Translations under genes and position numbers: made by a program
In this document: piece by piece, positions 62,175-64,000 of the stretch
Numbering within the stretch: position 1 is the first letter of the stretch
Layout of the letters: the number at the start of each line of letters is the position of its first letter
The notes under the pieces: generated by a model
The model's input: the letters and a program-made list of their open reading frames with translations, nothing else
Told to the model about the DNA's origin: nothing
The model's database searches: none
DNA from: Cytophagales bacterium
GTDB lineage: Bacteria; Bacteroidota; Bacteroidia; Cytophagales; Spirosomataceae
NCBI GenBank assembly: GCA_004292855.1
Contig: RDXN01000060.1
Coordinates: forward strand, 28,054 to 92,053
Reading direction: 5' to 3'
DNA length: 64,000 nucleotides

Positions 62175-62397
62175 TGTAATTCGGTATGTCTACGAAGAGA
62201 CTTCTACGGAAGAGAATCTCTGTATCGAAGACGCCATGATGTCGGACCCAGAATTGATGACTCAATTCATGGATACGCTCGAACTCCGGTCACTGATGGA
62301 CAAAATTGAACGTCAGCCCCGCCCCTCGACCCTCGACAACATCCTAAATTATTCAAGATCGTACCCGCCGAACCCGGCGTCTCGCATGTTGGCGTAG
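62149..62397 (+). CDS. Small acidic protein overlapping the sigma factor gene
   Basis: 82 residues, acidic and mostly helical (DVIRYVYEETSTEENLCIED, LMTQFMDTLELRSLMDKIER), with a Pro/Ser-rich tail. Not recognised. Overlap of 26 bases with the sigma gene makes co-expression certain, so it may modulate the sigma factor. It lacks the zinc-binding HxxxCxxC motif and membrane segment of usual anti-sigma factors. Confidence 0.75.
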   Translation: MIKTFTYDDVIRYVYEETSTEENLCIEDAMMSDPELMTQFMDTLELRSLMDKIERQPRPSTLDNILNYSRSYPPNPASRMLA

Positions 62398-62430
62398 GCC
62401 ACTCCGAGCGTCGGGTTTTGCTGTATCTTT

Positions 62431-62474
62431 GGTCCAGACAAACGGTTTTATCCGTTTGTCTGGACCTTTATTTT
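62431..62474 (+). terminator. Terminator of the sigma factor operon
   Basis: Perfect 15-bp arms 62431-62445 and 62452-62466 (GGTCCAGACAAACGG), 6-base loop TTTTAT, followed by TTTATTTTTT. It ends directly at the start region of nth, only ten bases from its ATG; a TATCTTTG box at 62424-62431 overlaps its left arm. Confidence 0.82.
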
Positions 62475-62476
62475 TT

Positions 62477-63124
62477 ATGCTGAAAAAAGAACGTTTCCGC
62501 CGTTTCATTGATTACTTCACGACGCACTACCCGGAGGTTCAGACCGAGTTGAATTTCAACAACCCATTCGAGTTGCTAGTGGCCGTTATTCTGTCGGCGC
62601 AGTGTACCGACAAGCGAATCAATCAGATTACGCCAGCTCTATTTGCCCGCTTCCCCGAAGCCGAATCGTTGGCGGCTGCATCGGTCGAGGAGGTGTTTAC
62701 GTATATTCGTTCGGTGTCGTATCCGAACAATAAAGCCAAACACCTGGTCGGGATGGGGCGGATGCTGATGAGCGATTTTGGGGGAGAGATCCCGGCAACT
62801 CTTGCCGAATTACAGCGGCTGCCTGGTGTTGGCCGGAAAACAGCCCATGTAATTCTGTCGGTGGTGTATAACGAGCCGACGATGGCGGTCGATACGCACG
62901 TGTTTCGGGTGTCGCACCGGTTGGGGTTAGCCCCCCTGACAACAACTACGCCGTTGGCGGTTGAAAAGGCGTTGGTGGCGCATATTCCGAAAGCGTTGGT
63001 GCCACAGGCGCACCATTGGCTTATTCTGCACGGGCGATACGTGTGTGTGGCTCGCTCGCCCAAATGCGAGATGTGTGCGTTAACAGATTTCTGTAAGTAT
63101 TATGAGAAGAAGGGGCAGATCTAG
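62477..63124 (+). CDS. nth: Endonuclease III
   Basis: 215 residues from the ATG at 62477. Helix-hairpin-helix LPGVGRKTAHVI with catalytic K121, the catalytic D139 in MAVDTHVFRVSHRLGL, and the iron-sulphur cluster ligands C190-x6-C197-x2-C200-x5-C206 at the C-terminus. All match Nth. It removes oxidised pyrimidines from DNA. Ten bases separate its ATG from the preceding terminator, so its promoter probably overlaps that hairpin. Confidence 0.96.
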   Translation: MLKKERFRRFIDYFTTHYPEVQTELNFNNPFELLVAVILSAQCTDKRINQITPALFARFPEAESLAAASVEEVFTYIRSVSYPNNKAKHLVGMGRMLMSDFGGEIPATLAELQRLPGVGRKTAHVILSVVYNEPTMAVDTHVFRVSHRLGLAPLTTTTPLAVEKALVAHIPKALVPQAHHWLILHGRYVCVARSPKCEMCALTDFCKYYEKKGQI

Positions 63125-63201
63125 TTTGCTCCTTTTTTGTTGTGCTACCCCCACAAACCCATGTTCTGCGTTCGTTTTTGTTCTGCAATAGTATCCAAAC
63201 T

Positions 63202-63942
63202 CTATTTTTTAAGATATTCTGCCCATTTGGTTATTCCTTTCCCAATGCTAAAAATGGGGTTCGTTTGATGGTCTGCTAACGGAGCCATATAAGTATCAAA
63301 TTTTATTTTATTTTCTCTTTTAAGTGCTGCATTCAATCTTTGAAAACTTCCTTTGATATTAGGATTTTCATCTTCGCCCACGCTTAGAAATAAATAACCT
63401 GTATCAATTTCTTGATTTTTTAATGATAATTCTAATTTTTTTATTATCAGGTCGTCAAAACGCCATGCAGGAGTACTGTAACAAAATCTGGCATTGAACG
63501 ATTTAGGTCTTTCAATCAATGTGTAAAGCACGAATAACCCTGACCGAGAGTGTCCAGTAATAGTTTTATAACCTGATGTCCGATAGCTGCTTTCAATGTA
63601 GGGCATAAGTTCAGTTTCCATAAATTTTAGAAACAGGTCACCTTTTCCCAATGGACTGGTAACAGAATCAACTTCGGTTTGCATAAAAGGTGGAGTCAAA
63701 TCCAATTCACGTTTACCCTTATTATTCATTAGACCAACAACAATACATTCAGGAATTATACCTGCGGAAGAATATGCAAATAACCTATCTGAGATATCAA
63801 AGTCTAACTTACTTGCATCTAAAACATACATAACGGGATATTTTTTGTCACCTTCTTTTGAGTAGTTTAATGGAAGATGTACTATGATTTTTCTCTCTTC
63901 ACTAAGAGTACGTTTTGGATAGGATAAAACCGAGAGTCTGTC
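63202..63942 (-). pseudogene. Esterase-family hydrolase lacking its 5' end
   Basis: The frame codes an alpha/beta-hydrolase of the enterochelin-esterase-like group: KYPVMYVLDASKLDF, a tight-turn GHSRSGLFVLY with nucleophile Ser, and a late SVGEDEN and DHQ with the probable Asp and His. The domain starts upstream of the first ATG (63831): the frame continues through LSEERKIIVHLPLNY with no start codon and meets a stop at 63943-63945. The natural start and signal peptide are therefore missing, apparently replaced by the sequence at 63931-64000. Very AT-rich compared with the rest of the window, which suggests recent acquisition. Confidence 0.7.
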
Positions 63943-64000
63943 TTATCTTGGAGTTCCCCAACTACCAAGATCATGAACGAATCGTTTCAAGAACTAACAG
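63931..64000 (+). mobile_element. Probable left end of an insertion sequence, cut by the window edge
   Basis: The end begins near GAGAGTCTGTCTTATC, where the esterase frame loses homology, and 42 bases later an ATG at 63973 opens a frame reading MNESFQELT up to the window edge. A short terminal segment followed at once by an open frame fits an IS end with its transposase. Too little sequence is present for a family assignment. Confidence 0.4.

Overview
The window looks like chromosomal DNA of a moderately GC-rich member of Bacteroidota, most likely order Cytophagales, near Spirosoma and relatives. This is an inference from gene content. It carries a SusC/SusD pair, two other large TonB/carboxypeptidase-regulatory proteins, several LytTR regulators, a giant Ig/beta-helix surface protein, many lipoproteins with short lipoboxes, start regions without clear Shine-Dalgarno sequences, and promoter-like TAnnTTTG boxes. 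No rRNA, tRNA or CRISPR array was recognised. Housekeeping genes (aspS, hslV, accA, aceF, nth, truC) are scattered singly among accessory genes.

Layout. 1-3.5 kb: a partial exported protein, a truncated duplicate of its N-terminus, two tandem LytTR response regulators and an Rpn-type nuclease. 3.5-10.3 kb: one 2255-residue exported adhesin-like protein. 10.4-14.8 kb: TruC, a DinB-fold protein, a WG-repeat membrane protein, a dicarboxylate/amino-acid symporter and a stand-alone LytTR protein. 14.9-17.2 kb: a NatAB-type ABC exporter operon with three 21-bp iterons just upstream. 17.3-25.2 kb: a TonB-plug protein, a small cassette inserted at the 3' end of a TesA-like esterase, and an Oar-like TonB receptor. 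25.4-29.1 kb: a LolD/FtsX-type ABC pair whose two genes are separated by a palindromic repeat. 29.1-32.7 kb: a zeta-toxin-like pair, a methyltransferase-like exported protein, a phosphodiester glycosidase and a BamA-like barrel. 32.8-39.9 kb: a SusC-SusD-DUF4397 operon and a PQQ-propeller lipoprotein. 40.1-52.1 kb: aspS, a second beta-helix protein, aceF, two tandem paralogues of unknown function, hslV, dacB, an MBL/beta-CASP RNase and accA. 52.1-58.7 kb: an SDR, a nuclease-like protein with an OLD-like ATPase, a HAD hydrolase, a SUMF1-fold protein, DoxX, a MarR-GNAT fusion, GNAT and DUF952. 58.9-64 kb: a Tat-exported oxidoreductase, ApbE, an ECF sigma factor with a small partner, nth and a disrupted AT-rich esterase next to what looks like an insertion-sequence end.

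The most promising unexplained structure is regulatory. The same 66-bp element, with three direct repeats at an exact 20-bp period, precedes both the second LytTR regulator gene and the giant adhesin gene. A second family of three 9-bp repeats at an exact 21-bp period precedes the ABC operon that is followed by a stand-alone LytTR gene. LytTR proteins characteristically bind pairs of short direct repeats about two helical turns apart, so I read both as candidate LytTR operators linking regulator and target. Other noteworthy items are the ATPase/PD-(D/E)XK-like pair (a defence-like architecture), the cassette that duplicated 84 bp of the esterase 3' end, the zeta-toxin pair with an unfamiliar small partner, and the tandem paralogues at 45.5-47.4 kb.
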